Shown here: positions 34,727 to 43,362 of the stretch, piece by piece
How positions within the stretch are numbered: the stretch's first letter is position 1
Layout: each line of letters begins with the position of its first letter
NCBI GenBank assembly: GCA_903837495.1
Contig: CAILUT010000001.1
Location: 1 to 64,000 of the forward strand
Reading direction: 5' to 3'
Length of the DNA stretch: 64,000 nt
DNA from: an uncultured Flavobacteriales bacterium
Lineage (GTDB): Bacteria; Bacteroidota; Bacteroidia; CAIKAF01
Translations under genes and position numbers: made by a program
The notes under the pieces: model-generated
Seen by the model: the letters and a program-made list of their open reading frames with translations, nothing else
Databases searched by the model: none
What the model was told of the DNA's origin: nothing

Positions 34727-36148
34727 ATGAAACGCAAATTCTTCCTTTTTTCTTTGCTCGCCATTTCGGTTTGCATGCATGCTCAAGCCCCTCTTCGCTT
34801 TTCCTATCAATCGGTGGTGCGCAATCCGGCCAATGTTTTGGTGGCCAACGGGCCTGTTGGCTTAGAAGTAAAAATACGGCAAGGCGCCCCCGCCGGAACG
34901 GTTGTATTCCACGAAACCCATGCTCTTAGCTCGAACGCCAATGGCCTAGTAACCGCTGAAATTGGTTCAGGTCAGGTAGTAGCCGGCTCGATGTCGGGAA
35001 TCAATTGGTCGGCAGGCCCTTATTTTCTTGAAGCCGCTACCGACCCCTTTGGTGGAACGGCATATAGCCTTTCCAGCACCCGCGAACTGCTAAGCGTTCC
35101 GTATGCGTTGTATGCCGAAACAGCAGGCAATGGCGGAGGTGGAAATACCATTAGTGCAGGGACCGGATTGACACTAAACGGAAACGTAATGGATGCTCAA
35201 ACATCCTCGCCCCTGTGGAACGCCAATGCCTTGCAATCCGCACCGATTTCAATAGCCGCACCCACTCTAAACGATGTTTTAACCTGGAACGGTGCGGCCT
35301 GGATTCCTGCCGCCCCTTCAGGCGGAGGCGGAGGGGGAACCACCGTAAATTGCAACACCACCTCAAACACCAACTACACCATTCGTGGAACGGGAAGCGG
35401 AAACTACGAATGCACCAACGCTATTGTGGTAACCAGCACAGATCGGGTTGGAATTGGAACCACAACACCAAGCTCATCTTTCGATTTAACAGTGGGTACA
35501 GGAGGTTTCTTGGCAGATGGCTCAAGCACCACCTCAAACATCGCAGGTCGCCTTCGCATCGGAAGCACATCCAGTTCAACCTACGACCTTCAGGTTGACG
35601 GCCAAACCTATGTAACCTCCGGAATCCGTGTGGGAACAACCAGTACGCCCAGCAGCGGCGGCATTCTTGCCAACAACACCATTGAAACCAACCAACGATT
35701 TATTCAAGGCAGCAGCACTACCGGAACAGGAACAACCGTGGTACGGACCTCAAGCGGAGAACTGCGCCCACAATCGTCCACCGTCCACGTAAAAACCAAC
35801 ATCAATCCCCTTCTATTTGACAAAGAAAAACTGTTCCGCCTACGCCCTGTAGCCTATCAGCTTAAGCCGGCACTTGGTGGAGATTCTGAGGTTGGATTGA
35901 TTGCAGAAGAAGTTCACGAAATCCTTCCCGAGTTGGTTGTTTATGGTCCAGAACGCCAATGGATAGGCGACTCAGGAATTCCTGCAACAGATGCCAATGG
36001 AAAAGAAATTTTGAACCACAACAACCAAGTTCCTTACTCTGTCCACTATGATAGGCTTCCCGTTTATCTGCTCCAAATCATAAAGGAGCAGGATAAGAAA
36101 ATCCAAGAATTGGAAATGAGACTCCAAAAAATAGAAGACAAGCAGTAA
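34727..36148 (+). CDS. Exported tail-fibre-like protein with S74 intramolecular chaperone domain
   Basis: 473 residues. Signal peptide to about 20 (CMHAQ), an Ig-like region (about 25-130), a glycine-rich linker, then Ser/Thr/Gly-rich repeats (DRVGIGTTTPSSSFDLTVGT, RLRIGSTSSSTYDLQVDGQT) typical of trimeric beta-helix shafts. The C-terminal LFRLRPVAYQLKP, EVGLIAEEVHEILPELV and a terminal coiled coil (KEQDKKIQELEMRLQKIED) match the peptidase S74 autoprocessing chaperone known from phage tail spikes. It probably trimerises and sheds its own C terminus (family knowledge; not shown here). Confidence 0.82.
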   Translation: MKRKFFLFSLLAISVCMHAQAPLRFSYQSVVRNPANVLVANGPVGLEVKIRQGAPAGTVVFHETHALSSNANGLVTAEIGSGQVVAGSMSGINWSAGPYFLEAATDPFGGTAYSLSSTRELLSVPYALYAETAGNGGGGNTISAGTGLTLNGNVMDAQTSSPLWNANALQSAPISIAAPTLNDVLTWNGAAWIPAAPSGGGGGGTTVNCNTTSNTNYTIRGTGSGNYECTNAIVVTSTDRVGIGTTTPSSSFDLTVGTGGFLADGSSTTSNIAGRLRIGSTSSSTYDLQVDGQTYVTSGIRVGTTSTPSSGGILANNTIETNQRFIQGSSTTGTGTTVVRTSSGELRPQSSTVHVKTNINPLLFDKEKLFRLRPVAYQLKPALGGDSEVGLIAEEVHEILPELVVYGPERQWIGDSGIPATDANGKEILNHNNQVPYSVHYDRLPVYLLQIIKEQDKKIQELEMRLQKIEDKQ

Positions 36149-36150
36149 CA

Positions 36151-37170
36151 ATGCCAACAGAATGTTACCTGTTGGCTTTCATTCCCCCGCTTCCTAGTGG
36201 TCAATCCGGCAAACCCGATGCTCCTTTAGGTACAATTCATTACAATCCTGAAGTTCAGTTAACCCTAGGTAACGCTTCGTGGAAAAGCGAATTAGGCCCC
36301 TACCACATTGACATGCGGCCTGCCTTATTGGACTACTCAGAATACCGCTACGGCGACTTTGCACCAAACGGCCTCCCCTTGGTGGGCTATGGAAAAAAAG
36401 CCCGGCATTTCTGCATAAATCTGGCTCAGTTTGGATTTGCCATACACGACACCTGGTGGTTTAATCGGGAACAAATAGAGTATCGAAACACGTTGGATGC
36501 CTTGCTCGATTGGTTCGAATCGAATAAAGAAAAAACAGAGCAGGGTACCTGTTGGCGAGTCCCCTTTGAAAATAAAAAATATGGCATTCCCGCGGGGTAT
36601 CCCTCGGCCATGGCACAAGGCGAAATTATTTCTTTCTACACACGCATGTACCAACTAACTGGAAAAGCGGACCTGTTAAATACCGCCATGGATGCGTTTG
36701 AATTTTTGAAAATAAACATTGAACAGGGCGGCGTACGAAGGAAAGATGAAAATGGGCACATTTGGCTAGAAGAATACCCCCTTAAAACCCCAAGCTATGT
36801 GCTGAACGGTTTTATTTACACCATTTTTGGCCTTATTGACCTATTTAGGGTTACAAACAACCATCAGGTTAAACTTGAAATAGACCGCTGCATTGTCAGC
36901 CTAAAGGCCTACTTGCCTAAGTTTTCACTTTGGTATTGGCCCATTTATGACCTTCACCGCAAGGAATTGATTATGACTTATTACATGCGGAATGTGTATA
37001 TACCGCAGATGCAAGCCTTGGCATGCTTGTTTCCTGATGAACCTTTGTTTTCTGCAACCGCCCGCCGCTGGAAAACACAAAACAATCCTTTTAACAGGTT
37101 GCTAGCTCAAGTTATGTACCGCGTTCAACCCCGGCTTCGCCGCTGGATGTGCAATCAAAAGCCAAGGTAA
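36151..37170 (+). CDS. D-glucuronyl C5-epimerase C-terminal domain protein
   Basis: 339 residues, no signal peptide. GYPSAMAQGEIISFYTRMYQ, TPSYVLNGFIYTIFGLIDLF and SLWYWPIYDL match the catalytic helical domain of glucuronyl C5-epimerases, which convert glucuronate to iduronate in heparan-type chains. Bacterial members without the animal N-terminal domain are known, usually with unassigned substrates. It starts 2 bp after the S74 gene stop, an unexpected pairing of a cytosolic sugar-modifying enzyme with exported fibre genes. Confidence 0.75.
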   Translation: MPTECYLLAFIPPLPSGQSGKPDAPLGTIHYNPEVQLTLGNASWKSELGPYHIDMRPALLDYSEYRYGDFAPNGLPLVGYGKKARHFCINLAQFGFAIHDTWWFNREQIEYRNTLDALLDWFESNKEKTEQGTCWRVPFENKKYGIPAGYPSAMAQGEIISFYTRMYQLTGKADLLNTAMDAFEFLKINIEQGGVRRKDENGHIWLEEYPLKTPSYVLNGFIYTIFGLIDLFRVTNNHQVKLEIDRCIVSLKAYLPKFSLWYWPIYDLHRKELIMTYYMRNVYIPQMQALACLFPDEPLFSATARRWKTQNNPFNRLLAQVMYRVQPRLRRWMCNQKPR

Positions 37171-37644
37171 TTAGAGAAAACTCCACTGAATATCGCGGTC
37201 GGAATTTCCAGAACTAATCAACAAAATTCGCCCCGGCGATACCATTGGAAAATCCAACCAGAGTTTTGCTTTTTCAACCACTTCGTTGTGCCGCCCAGGC
37301 AGGTTGGAATTAAAAATAAATAAACGCACCTCGGCACGAACTAAGGCCAACTGAAGCAGCCGCTTTCGTAGAACATCGTCGGGCGATTCCCATACCACAT
37401 GACAGGCCAAGGCCAGTCCGTCAAAATCGCTTAAATCGGCCTTTCGGGAACGCAGCCAAGCCAAATCGGCCAGCCAAGTATTGCTCTGCAATTCAGAAGC
37501 AATTTGGTAGCCACTTTGCAAACCCAGTTCCCCCAGCCCATTCAAAAACCCCTGCCGCCAAGCTTCGCGGCTTTTGTTGTATTGCTTGTGCACCTCGTGC
37601 GCCCGCTGCAGCATACCTTGTTCTTCAAAGCGAATGGAATTCAT
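37171..37644 (-). CDS. Hypothetical cytosolic protein, possible nuclease-like fold
   Basis: 157 residues, no signal peptide. WLADLAWLRSRKADLSDFDG, LALACHVVWESPDDVLRKRL and LQLALVRAEVRLFIFNSN resemble the strand-helix pattern of small PD-(D/E)xK-type proteins (a D-x-x-W strand, an EW-containing strand, then an (A/V)R helix and IF strand), but the core acidic residues are not clear, so this is only a suggestion. It ends flush with the epimerase gene and is divergent from the exonuclease-ligase pair. A TACATTTA box ends four bases before the ATG. Confidence 0.6.
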   Translation of the reverse strand: MNSIRFEEQGMLQRAHEVHKQYNKSREAWRQGFLNGLGELGLQSGYQIASELQSNTWLADLAWLRSRKADLSDFDGLALACHVVWESPDDVLRKRLLQLALVRAEVRLFIFNSNLPGRHNEVVEKAKLWLDFPMVSPGRILLISSGNSDRDIQWSFL

Positions 37645-37648
37645 AGGT

Positions 37649-37656
37649 TAAATGTA
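37649..37656 (-). promoter_or_regulatory. -7 box with leaderless spacing
   Basis: TACATTTA on the minus strand, then ACCT and the ATG at 37644. Confidence 0.5.
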
Positions 37657-37689
37657 CCGAAATTCATCGGCTTGGTTTCTAATTGATTT

Positions 37690-37862
37690 TATTTTTGGGG
37701 GCCCTATCCGGCTTTCCGCTGTAGTCAAGGGCCCAGCAGCGGGGGCTGGCCGGGGCCTGCGTGGGCTCCCTGTGGTCGCCTCCGCGGCCCTGCCAGCCCT
37801 GCTGCTGCCATGCCCTTGCCTGCCGCTGCAATCCGGGGGCCGGGCCTCGGCATTTCTTGGGC
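37690..37862 (+). repeat. GC-rich dispersed repeat, divergent copy; duplication boundary
   Basis: T run then GGGGGCCCTATCCGGCTTTC, GTGGGCTCCCTGTGGTCGCC and a CGCTGCAATCCGGGGGCCGG tail, matching the family order with many changes. Its right part (from 37808) is also the start of the 212-bp tandem duplication. Confidence 0.7.
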
Positions 37863-37894
37863 CTCAACGCCCAAATTTTGCGTGCCTTTAACCG

Positions 37895-38005
37895 ATGCTC
37901 AGCTTGCGTTCCGAAGGTTGGCATTGCACACAAGGCGATTTTTACATTGACCCCTGCAAGCCCCTTGCAAGGGCCGTGGTTACACATGCGCATGCCGACC
38001 ATGCA
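37895..38005 (+). pseudogene. 5' fragment of the ligase-associated exonuclease gene
   Basis: Encodes MLSLRSEGWHCTQGDFYIDP and on through VVTHAHADH, almost the same as the start of the intact gene at 38107, then runs into non-homologous GC-rich repeat sequence. The -7 box of this copy reads TGCCTTTA instead of TATCTTTA, so its promoter is probably weakened. The open frame continues to 38422 in another register across the real gene and is not a functional product. Confidence 0.88.
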
Positions 38006-38094
38006 GGTCGCGGCCGCGGCCATCCCCTTGCCTGCCGCTGCAATCCGGGGGCCGGGCCTCGGCATTTCTTGGACCTCAACGCCCAAATTTCGGT

Positions 38095-38102
38095 TATCTT
38101 TA
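38095..38102 (+). promoter_or_regulatory. -7 box of the exonuclease-ligase operon, leaderless spacing
   Basis: TATCTTTA, four bases (ACCG), then the ATG at 38107. The duplicated copy upstream has TGCCTTTA at 37883-37890. Confidence 0.6.
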
Positions 38103-38106
38103 ACCG

Positions 38107-39093
38107 ATGCTCAGCTTGCGTTCCGAAGGTTTGTATTGCGAACAGGGCGATTTTTACATCGACCCCTGGAAGCCCGTTGCAAGGGCCGTGGTTACACATG
38201 CGCATGCCGACCATGCACGACGGGGCATGGGAAGCTATTTGGCTCCTTTTTTCTCGAAAAACGTGCTCAAACTCAGGCTGGGAAAACACATTCGCCTTGA
38301 TACTTTGCCCTTTGGTCAAAAACACTACATTCGGGGCCTGTCTTTGTCGTTTCACCCGGCGGGACACATACCGGGGTCCGCACAAATACGCTTGGAATAC
38401 CGCGGAGAAGTGTGGGTGGTGAGTGGCGATTATAAAACCACACCCGACGGACTTAGCCACCCTTTCGAGCCCCTGACCTGCCATACCTTTATTACTGAAA
38501 GCACCTTTGGCATGCCCTTGTTTCAATTTCCAGATCAAGAAACCGTGTTTTCTGAAATGGAAGCTTGGTACAGGCGTTGTTCTGGGGCGGGAGAACTGCC
38601 TGTTGTTCTGGCCTACTCTCTGGGCAAAGCTCAAAGAGTGATGCTTGGGCTTCACCAAAGGGGAATTCCTGTGGCCTTGCACTCCTCCGTTTGGGAAACC
38701 CATGAGGCACTGCGAAAAAATGGGTTTGGCCTGCCCCCAGCTCCTAAATGGTATGCCCGCAATGTTCCAGAACGAATGCCGGTGTTGATTGCTCCTCCGG
38801 GCGCCATTCGTGGAGCCGGTTTTTTGCGAAAACAGCCGCACCAACTGGCTGCGGCTTCAGGCTGGATGCATTTAAAAGGCTTGCGCCGCCGGGCAGGCTA
38901 CGAAATGGGATTTGTGCTCTCTGACCACGCCGATTGGAACGGTCTCTTGTATGCGATTCAAGAAACCAAAGCAGAACAGGTTTGGATTACCCATGGGTAT
39001 TCTGACGTACTAAGCCGTTTTTTGCGGGAACAAGGAATCCAGGCTCAGACCTTGGAAACCCATTTTGGGCAAACCGATGACGACAGCGAATGA
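38107..39093 (+). CDS. Ligase-associated DNA exonuclease (metallo-beta-lactamase fold)
   Basis: 328 residues. The metal-binding motif is HAHADH (residues 31-36). PAGHIPGSAQIRLEY, VSGDYKTTPDGLSHPFEPL, FITESTFGMP and FVLSDHADWNGLL are typical of the beta-CASP-type exonuclease 'ligase-associated' family. It is thought to act with the neighbouring ATP-dependent ligase in DNA repair. The start overlaps no gene but has a -7 box four bases upstream. It overlaps the ligase gene by 4 bp (ATGA). The promoter and first 37 codons are duplicated just upstream. Confidence 0.92.
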   Translation: MLSLRSEGLYCEQGDFYIDPWKPVARAVVTHAHADHARRGMGSYLAPFFSKNVLKLRLGKHIRLDTLPFGQKHYIRGLSLSFHPAGHIPGSAQIRLEYRGEVWVVSGDYKTTPDGLSHPFEPLTCHTFITESTFGMPLFQFPDQETVFSEMEAWYRRCSGAGELPVVLAYSLGKAQRVMLGLHQRGIPVALHSSVWETHEALRKNGFGLPPAPKWYARNVPERMPVLIAPPGAIRGAGFLRKQPHQLAAASGWMHLKGLRRRAGYEMGFVLSDHADWNGLLYAIQETKAEQVWITHGYSDVLSRFLREQGIQAQTLETHFGQTDDDSE

Positions 39094-40679
39094 AGGCCTT
39101 TGTTGAATTATATCATCTATTGGACAGCAGCCCCGGTATAAAGGCCAAAGTCGATTTGCTGGCCTCCTTTTTTGAAAACCACTCCAATTCAGATGGGTTG
39201 TGGGCCTTGGCTTTGCTCAGCGGACAAATTGGGGGGCGCCGGCTGAACAGTGCCGCTTTAAAGCAACTGTCCATGCGCGAGGCCGGATTGCCCGAATGGT
39301 TGTTTGCCGAATGCTACAGTGTGGCGGGCGACTTGGCCGAAACGATGACGCATTTGTTTCCCGAGCCCGGGGTAAACGCTCCCAAGGGAAGCCTGAGCGA
39401 ATGGATGCAAGCCATTGAGGCCCAGCGGGGATTGCCCCCAGAACAACAGCAGGCCTTTGTACTTGAGGCCTGGAAACGCATGCCCCGTTCAACCCGATTC
39501 GTTTTTAATAAACTCATTACAGGGGGATTCCGCGTTGGAGTATCAAAGGGATTGTTGGTGCAGGCCCTAGCTAAAGCAACCGAACAGGATGCCGAACAGA
39601 TTCAGTACCGGCTTACTGGACAATGGCATCCAAAAGATACACAATGGCAGGCGCTGTTGCTCGACAACAACAGCCTGGCCGACATCAGCAAGCCCTATCC
39701 TTTCTTTTTGGCGCACTCATACAACCCAGAAACTCCAGAACCAAAACCAACAGATTGGCAGGTGGAATGGAAATGGGACGGCATTCGCTGCCAATGGGTG
39801 TGCCGGCAGGGACATTCGTTTTTGTGGAGCCGCGGAGAGGAACTTATTACCGCTGCATTCCCTGAGCTGACCGACGGAGCTTTGCCTATGCAGGGAGATT
39901 GGGTGTTGGACGGAGAGTTGTTGCCCGGAAAGCCTGGAGACTGGAAACCTTTTTCTGAACTGCAACGAAGGTTAAACCGAAAGCGGCTCAGTTCGGCCAT
40001 ATTAAAAGAGATTCCTGTTGGTTTTATGGCTTACGACCTATTGGAATGGCAGGGAAAAGACATACGCATGTGGCCCTTGCGCGATCGAAGGGCCTTGCTG
40101 GAAAACGAAATGCAAAATTTGCCCCGCATTGGGGTATCGCCGGCCTGGGTTGGGGATGTTGACCTTTGGGTAAAAAAACGGGAAGACGCCGCACAACAGG
40201 GTGCCGAAGGAGTGATGCTAAAGCACTTGGACTCCACCTATGGCGTGGGACGCAAACGGGGAAGTTGGTGGAAATGGAAAGTCGAGCCCCGCAGTTTTGA
40301 TGCCGTTCTTACCTATGCACAACGGGGACATGGAAACCGCGCAAATTTATACACCGACTTCACCTTTGGGGTATGGTGGAAGGGGGAATTGCTGACCGTG
40401 GCTAAAGCCTACAGTGGATTAACCACGGCAGAGCTAACCGAGCTGAGCCGCTTTGTGAGCAAGCATTCCTTAGATTCGTTTGGGCCGGTTCGCCGGGTAG
40501 AACCCTTGTTGGTGTTTGAGATTGGATTTGATGGGATTCAAGAAAGCAAGCGGCATAAGAGTGGAATAGCCTTGCGGTTTCCGCGTATTTTTAGATGGAG
40601 GCGCGATAAAAAGCCGGAACAAGCCGACACCTTAGACCTGTTGCGGGCTATGATTGAGGACGCCCGCGCCCCCGATTGA
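39090..40679 (+). CDS. ATP-dependent DNA ligase
   Basis: 529 residues. N-terminal DNA-binding domain (about 1-200), then the adenylation domain with EWKWDGIRCQW, where Lys228 takes AMP, followed by WSRGEEL (motif III region), DGELL, EGVMLK and WWKWKVEP, then an OB domain. It seals nicks using ATP, in addition to the housekeeping NAD-dependent enzyme presumed elsewhere. It is coupled to the exonuclease gene. In many genomes a large helicase gene completes this set; none follows here, since the next gene is convergent. Confidence 0.93.
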   Translation: MKAFVELYHLLDSSPGIKAKVDLLASFFENHSNSDGLWALALLSGQIGGRRLNSAALKQLSMREAGLPEWLFAECYSVAGDLAETMTHLFPEPGVNAPKGSLSEWMQAIEAQRGLPPEQQQAFVLEAWKRMPRSTRFVFNKLITGGFRVGVSKGLLVQALAKATEQDAEQIQYRLTGQWHPKDTQWQALLLDNNSLADISKPYPFFLAHSYNPETPEPKPTDWQVEWKWDGIRCQWVCRQGHSFLWSRGEELITAAFPELTDGALPMQGDWVLDGELLPGKPGDWKPFSELQRRLNRKRLSSAILKEIPVGFMAYDLLEWQGKDIRMWPLRDRRALLENEMQNLPRIGVSPAWVGDVDLWVKKREDAAQQGAEGVMLKHLDSTYGVGRKRGSWWKWKVEPRSFDAVLTYAQRGHGNRANLYTDFTFGVWWKGELLTVAKAYSGLTTAELTELSRFVSKHSLDSFGPVRRVEPLLVFEIGFDGIQESKRHKSGIALRFPRIFRWRRDKKPEQADTLDLLRAMIEDARAPD

Positions 40680-40817
40680 ACCGGCAGGCGCCGCAGCCAA
40701 ACCGGCATTGGCAGCGCGGCGAGGAGGCGAGCTTGTGAGCCACCGCAGCCGCAGCTGACAACCGGTTTGGCAAGGCGACTACAGGTGAAAGCGGGATTAG
40801 GCGCCCCAAAAAAATAA
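40672..40817 (-). repeat. GC-rich dispersed repeat, variant copy (-)
   Basis: Minus strand: T run, GGGGCGCCTAATCCCGCTTTCA, GTAGTCGCC, GCGGTGGCTCACAAGCTCG, CTCCTCGCC and GCGGCGCCTGCC. It keeps the ends and the GGCTC/CGCC centre, but the body differs more than in the copies at 12.3, 14.1 and 19.6 kb. It overlaps the ligase stop and lies 4 bases from the hydrolase stop, between convergent genes. Confidence 0.6.
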
Positions 40818-40820
40818 ATT

Positions 40821-41579
40821 TTATTCCCGGAAAAAATCCAGGGCTACCTGATAAAAAGCCTCCGGTTGATCGGCGTGAAGCCAATGGCCCGCGCCCGCAA
40901 GGGTTTGAAGTTGCGCCTGCGGAAAATGGGCCTGAATTCGCGGCTCAGAATCGACCGGAATGTAGCTGCTTAAGGCTCCGCGCACAAACAAGGTTGGCCC
41001 TGGGTATTGCGTTCCCTGAGGCAGGGGCTTGCCCACCTCTTCAATGTGATTGGCCAGTGCGTTCAGATTCAAGCGCCAGGCCAATGTGTTCCCTTCCCAG
41101 TACAAATTTTTTAATAAAAACAGGCGGGTTCCTGCGTCCAATCCGCTCTGAGCAAAAGCCTCTTCGGCCTGTTTTCGCTGAGAAAATTGGGCGGGGTTCA
41201 GCGTTTGCATGGCCGACAAAATAGAGGCGTGGTGAATTGGATAAGCCCAAGGCCCAATGTCGGCGACCAGCAGGGAGCGAACCGCCTGGGGAGCCAAGCA
41301 AGCCAAGTTCATGGCGGCCTTTCCTCCCATAGAATGCCCCAAAACATGGGCTGAACTCAGGTTTTTATCCTTCAGGTAATCGAGCAAATCCTGAGCCATT
41401 TCGGGGTAAGAATGCGTGGAGAAATGGGGAGATCGGCCGTGGTTGCGCAGGTCGATCAAGTGCACTTCAAACTGACTGCCCCAGCGTTTGCCGAGGCTGG
41501 ACCAATTGTCGGCCGAGCCAAAAAGGCCATGCAACACAAAAAGGGCTGGACCTTGTCCGTGAACGGTTGAGAAAAGCAT
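40821..41579 (-). CDS. Alpha/beta hydrolase (YbfF-like esterase)
   Basis: 252 residues, cytosolic. LFVLHGLFGSADNWSSLGKR is the oxyanion-loop region. VLGHSMGGKAAM carries the nucleophilic Ser. An Asp in IPVDSEPR and a His in GAGHWLHADQPEAF complete the likely catalytic triad. The pattern DLRNHGRSPH is typical of the YbfF/acyl-CoA esterase branch; true substrate unknown. It begins 1 bp after the pdxJ stop, so it is in one operon with pdxJ. Confidence 0.88.
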   Translation of the reverse strand: MLFSTVHGQGPALFVLHGLFGSADNWSSLGKRWGSQFEVHLIDLRNHGRSPHFSTHSYPEMAQDLLDYLKDKNLSSAHVLGHSMGGKAAMNLACLAPQAVRSLLVADIGPWAYPIHHASILSAMQTLNPAQFSQRKQAEEAFAQSGLDAGTRLFLLKNLYWEGNTLAWRLNLNALANHIEEVGKPLPQGTQYPGPTLFVRGALSSYIPVDSEPRIQAHFPQAQLQTLAGAGHWLHADQPEAFYQVALDFFRE

Positions 41580-41580
41580 A

Positions 41581-42306
41581 TCAATCGTTCAAGGGTTGAC
41601 AAAGGCGGCGGTACAGGCCAATGGTATTGTTGAGTCCAAAGTCCAAGCAATCGGCCACTAAGGCATGGCCGATGGATACTTCTTGAAGTCCGGGAAGGTG
41701 CTGAACCAGGTAGCCGAGATTTTGAAGATTTAAATCGTGTCCGGCATTAATGCCTAAGCCAACGGCTTGGGCCGCCAATGCCGCCTCAACATAGGGTTTG
41801 ATGGCCAGTGCTGGATTGTTGATGTACTGCGCGGCGTAGGCCTCGGTGTACAGCTCAATTCGGTGGGCCCCGGTGCGGGCAACCTCTTCCATGGCCAGGG
41901 GATTGGGGTCCATAAATATAGAAACGCGGCAGCCGTAGGATTTAAGTTCGGCCACCACCTCGCTAAGGAATTGGCGGCATTCAAAAACCTTCCAACCGGC
42001 ATTGCTTGTAAGAACATGAGGCGGGTCTGGCACCAGGGTTGCCTGAGCTGGGCGCAGCTGCCGAAGCAGGTCTAGGTATTCGGGCGAAGGATATCCTTCA
42101 ATGTTAAATTCCGTATGAATGGCAGCAGCGAGTTCAACCGCATCAGAATGGCGAATGTGGCGTTGGTCGGGGCGGGGATGAACGGTGATGCCGTTGGCTC
42201 CAAACCGTTCTGCCTTCAAGGCGAATTCCACCACATTTGGCAGCTGCCCTCCCCTTGCGTTGCGCAGGGTCGCAATCTTATTCACATTAACACTCAGTTG
42301 AACCAT
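41581..42306 (-). CDS. pdxJ: Pyridoxine 5'-phosphate synthase
   Basis: 241 residues. It condenses 3-amino-1-hydroxyacetone phosphate with deoxyxylulose phosphate to give pyridoxine phosphate (vitamin B6). LSVNVNKIATLRNARGG at the N terminus, GITVHPRPDQRHI, VTL-type VPDPPHVLTSNAGW, RVSIFMDPNP, ELYTEAYA and GINAGHDLNLQNL are family hallmarks. The TIM-barrel enzyme acts in the cytosol. It is divergent from the CBS protein gene, a neighbour commonly seen in Bacteroidota. Confidence 0.96.
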   Translation of the reverse strand: MVQLSVNVNKIATLRNARGGQLPNVVEFALKAERFGANGITVHPRPDQRHIRHSDAVELAAAIHTEFNIEGYPSPEYLDLLRQLRPAQATLVPDPPHVLTSNAGWKVFECRQFLSEVVAELKSYGCRVSIFMDPNPLAMEEVARTGAHRIELYTEAYAAQYINNPALAIKPYVEAALAAQAVGLGINAGHDLNLQNLGYLVQHLPGLQEVSIGHALVADCLDFGLNNTIGLYRRLCQPLND

Positions 42307-42519
42307 GCGCTTTGCTGTTGAGAATTAGATCAAATTTCCCTCAAAAATAGGTTTCTTTCTTCAACCCTCTTGGATGTTGCTGCGGGAGCAAGGCTGCCTG
42401 TGAACGATAAAAAAAGGAAGAAGAAATAAAAATACGGCAATATGGTAGGGCTAGAACGTTGGATTTTGCATCTTTGTTCGCAGCACATGCGTTTTATTTT
42501 ACTTTAGCGTTGTACGAAT

Positions 42520-43185
42520 ATGATGATGGCCCGCGACTTAGTGCTTGACGACATTCCCCCGCTAAAAACCAGCGATACGGGGTTAAAAGCCATTGCTTGG
42601 ATGGAAGAGTTTAAGGTAAGCCATTTGCCCATCATCAACCACGAAGATTACTTAGGGCTAATTACCGAGGAAGACATATACCAGAACAACAAACCCGAGG
42701 AGCCGCTGGGCTCGCATGATTTGTCTTTGCAGAAGCCATTTGTTCGGGCGGAAGACCATTTTTTAGAAGTGATTCGCTGGTTTCAGGAATGGGAATTGAC
42801 GGTGTTGCCGGTGCTGGACGAACATGGGAAGTACATGGGCTGCATCACCTTGTCGAACTTGATGCAAGGGATGGCGCAACTGAAAGGGGTGAATGAACCT
42901 GGGGCGGTGTTGGTGCTTCAGGTGCTGGACCGCGATTACTCGCTGGGGCAAATGGCTCAGTTGGTTGAAAGCAACGATGCCAAAATCATTAGCGTAAGCA
43001 TCATGGGCATTCCAAACAGCTCAGAATTAGAGGTGCATTTAAAAATCAACAGAACCGATTTAAGTGCCATTATCGCCACTTTTGTGCGGTTTAATTATAC
43101 CGTTGCTGGCACCTTTCATGCTCAGCGCGACAACAACATGGACGACCGCTATGGCCTGTTGATGCGCTATTTGGATATGGATTGA
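42520..43185 (+). CDS. CBS-domain pair protein
   Basis: 221 residues. Two CBS repeats at about 5-60 and 70-130 (MARDLVLDDIPPLKTSDTGL, LPIINHEDYLGLITEEDIY; VLPVLDEHGKYMGCITLSNL). These usually bind adenine nucleotides. A C-terminal region (about 140-221) looks like a small ACT-like fold. Probably a regulatory protein. Three adjacent ATG codons make the exact start uncertain. Often found in Bacteroidota beside pdxJ and an NAD kinase gene; no kinase gene is present here. Confidence 0.85.
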   Translation: MMMARDLVLDDIPPLKTSDTGLKAIAWMEEFKVSHLPIINHEDYLGLITEEDIYQNNKPEEPLGSHDLSLQKPFVRAEDHFLEVIRWFQEWELTVLPVLDEHGKYMGCITLSNLMQGMAQLKGVNEPGAVLVLQVLDRDYSLGQMAQLVESNDAKIISVSIMGIPNSSELEVHLKINRTDLSAIIATFVRFNYTVAGTFHAQRDNNMDDRYGLLMRYLDMD

Positions 43186-43287
43186 GAAAGCGGCGTTGAT
43201 GTTCTCTTGGAAAATCACCGCCGATGCATTCGGGTCTAAATTTGGGCTTGAAAAAACCAAAAGGGGCTGTCTTGCCTTTTTGTAGGT

Positions 43288-43304
43288 GTCCATCGCCGAT
43301 GGAC
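43288..43304. terminator. Short hairpin between convergent genes
   Basis: GTCCATC, loop GCC, GATGGAC, then TTT. It lies between the CBS gene (+) and the secreted protein gene (-). Modest U tract, so only a possible terminator. Confidence 0.4.
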
Positions 43305-43362
43305 TTTCGCAGGGGTTTTTAGGGATTGCCGCTGCCCTTACTTAAGCCGGGAAAAGCACCCG

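Larger units (their letters stand above)
37808..38231 (+). repeat. 212-bp tandem duplication of exonuclease promoter and 5' end
   Basis: Unit 1 is 37808-38019 and unit 2 is 38020-38231; the offset is exactly 212 (ATG at 37895 and 38107). Each unit holds the tail of the GC-rich repeat, the upstream region, the start codon and the first about 37 codons. Unit 2 continues into the intact gene; unit 1 diverges after the HAHADHA codons. Shared text includes ATGCTCAGCTTGCGTTCCG. Confidence 0.93.

Noticed and set aside
37761-38422. Overlapping frames with ACRCNPGAGPRHFL-type peptides
   Set aside because: Arise from the GC-rich repeat and its duplicated copy; the only gene content is the exonuclease 5' fragment, reported separately.
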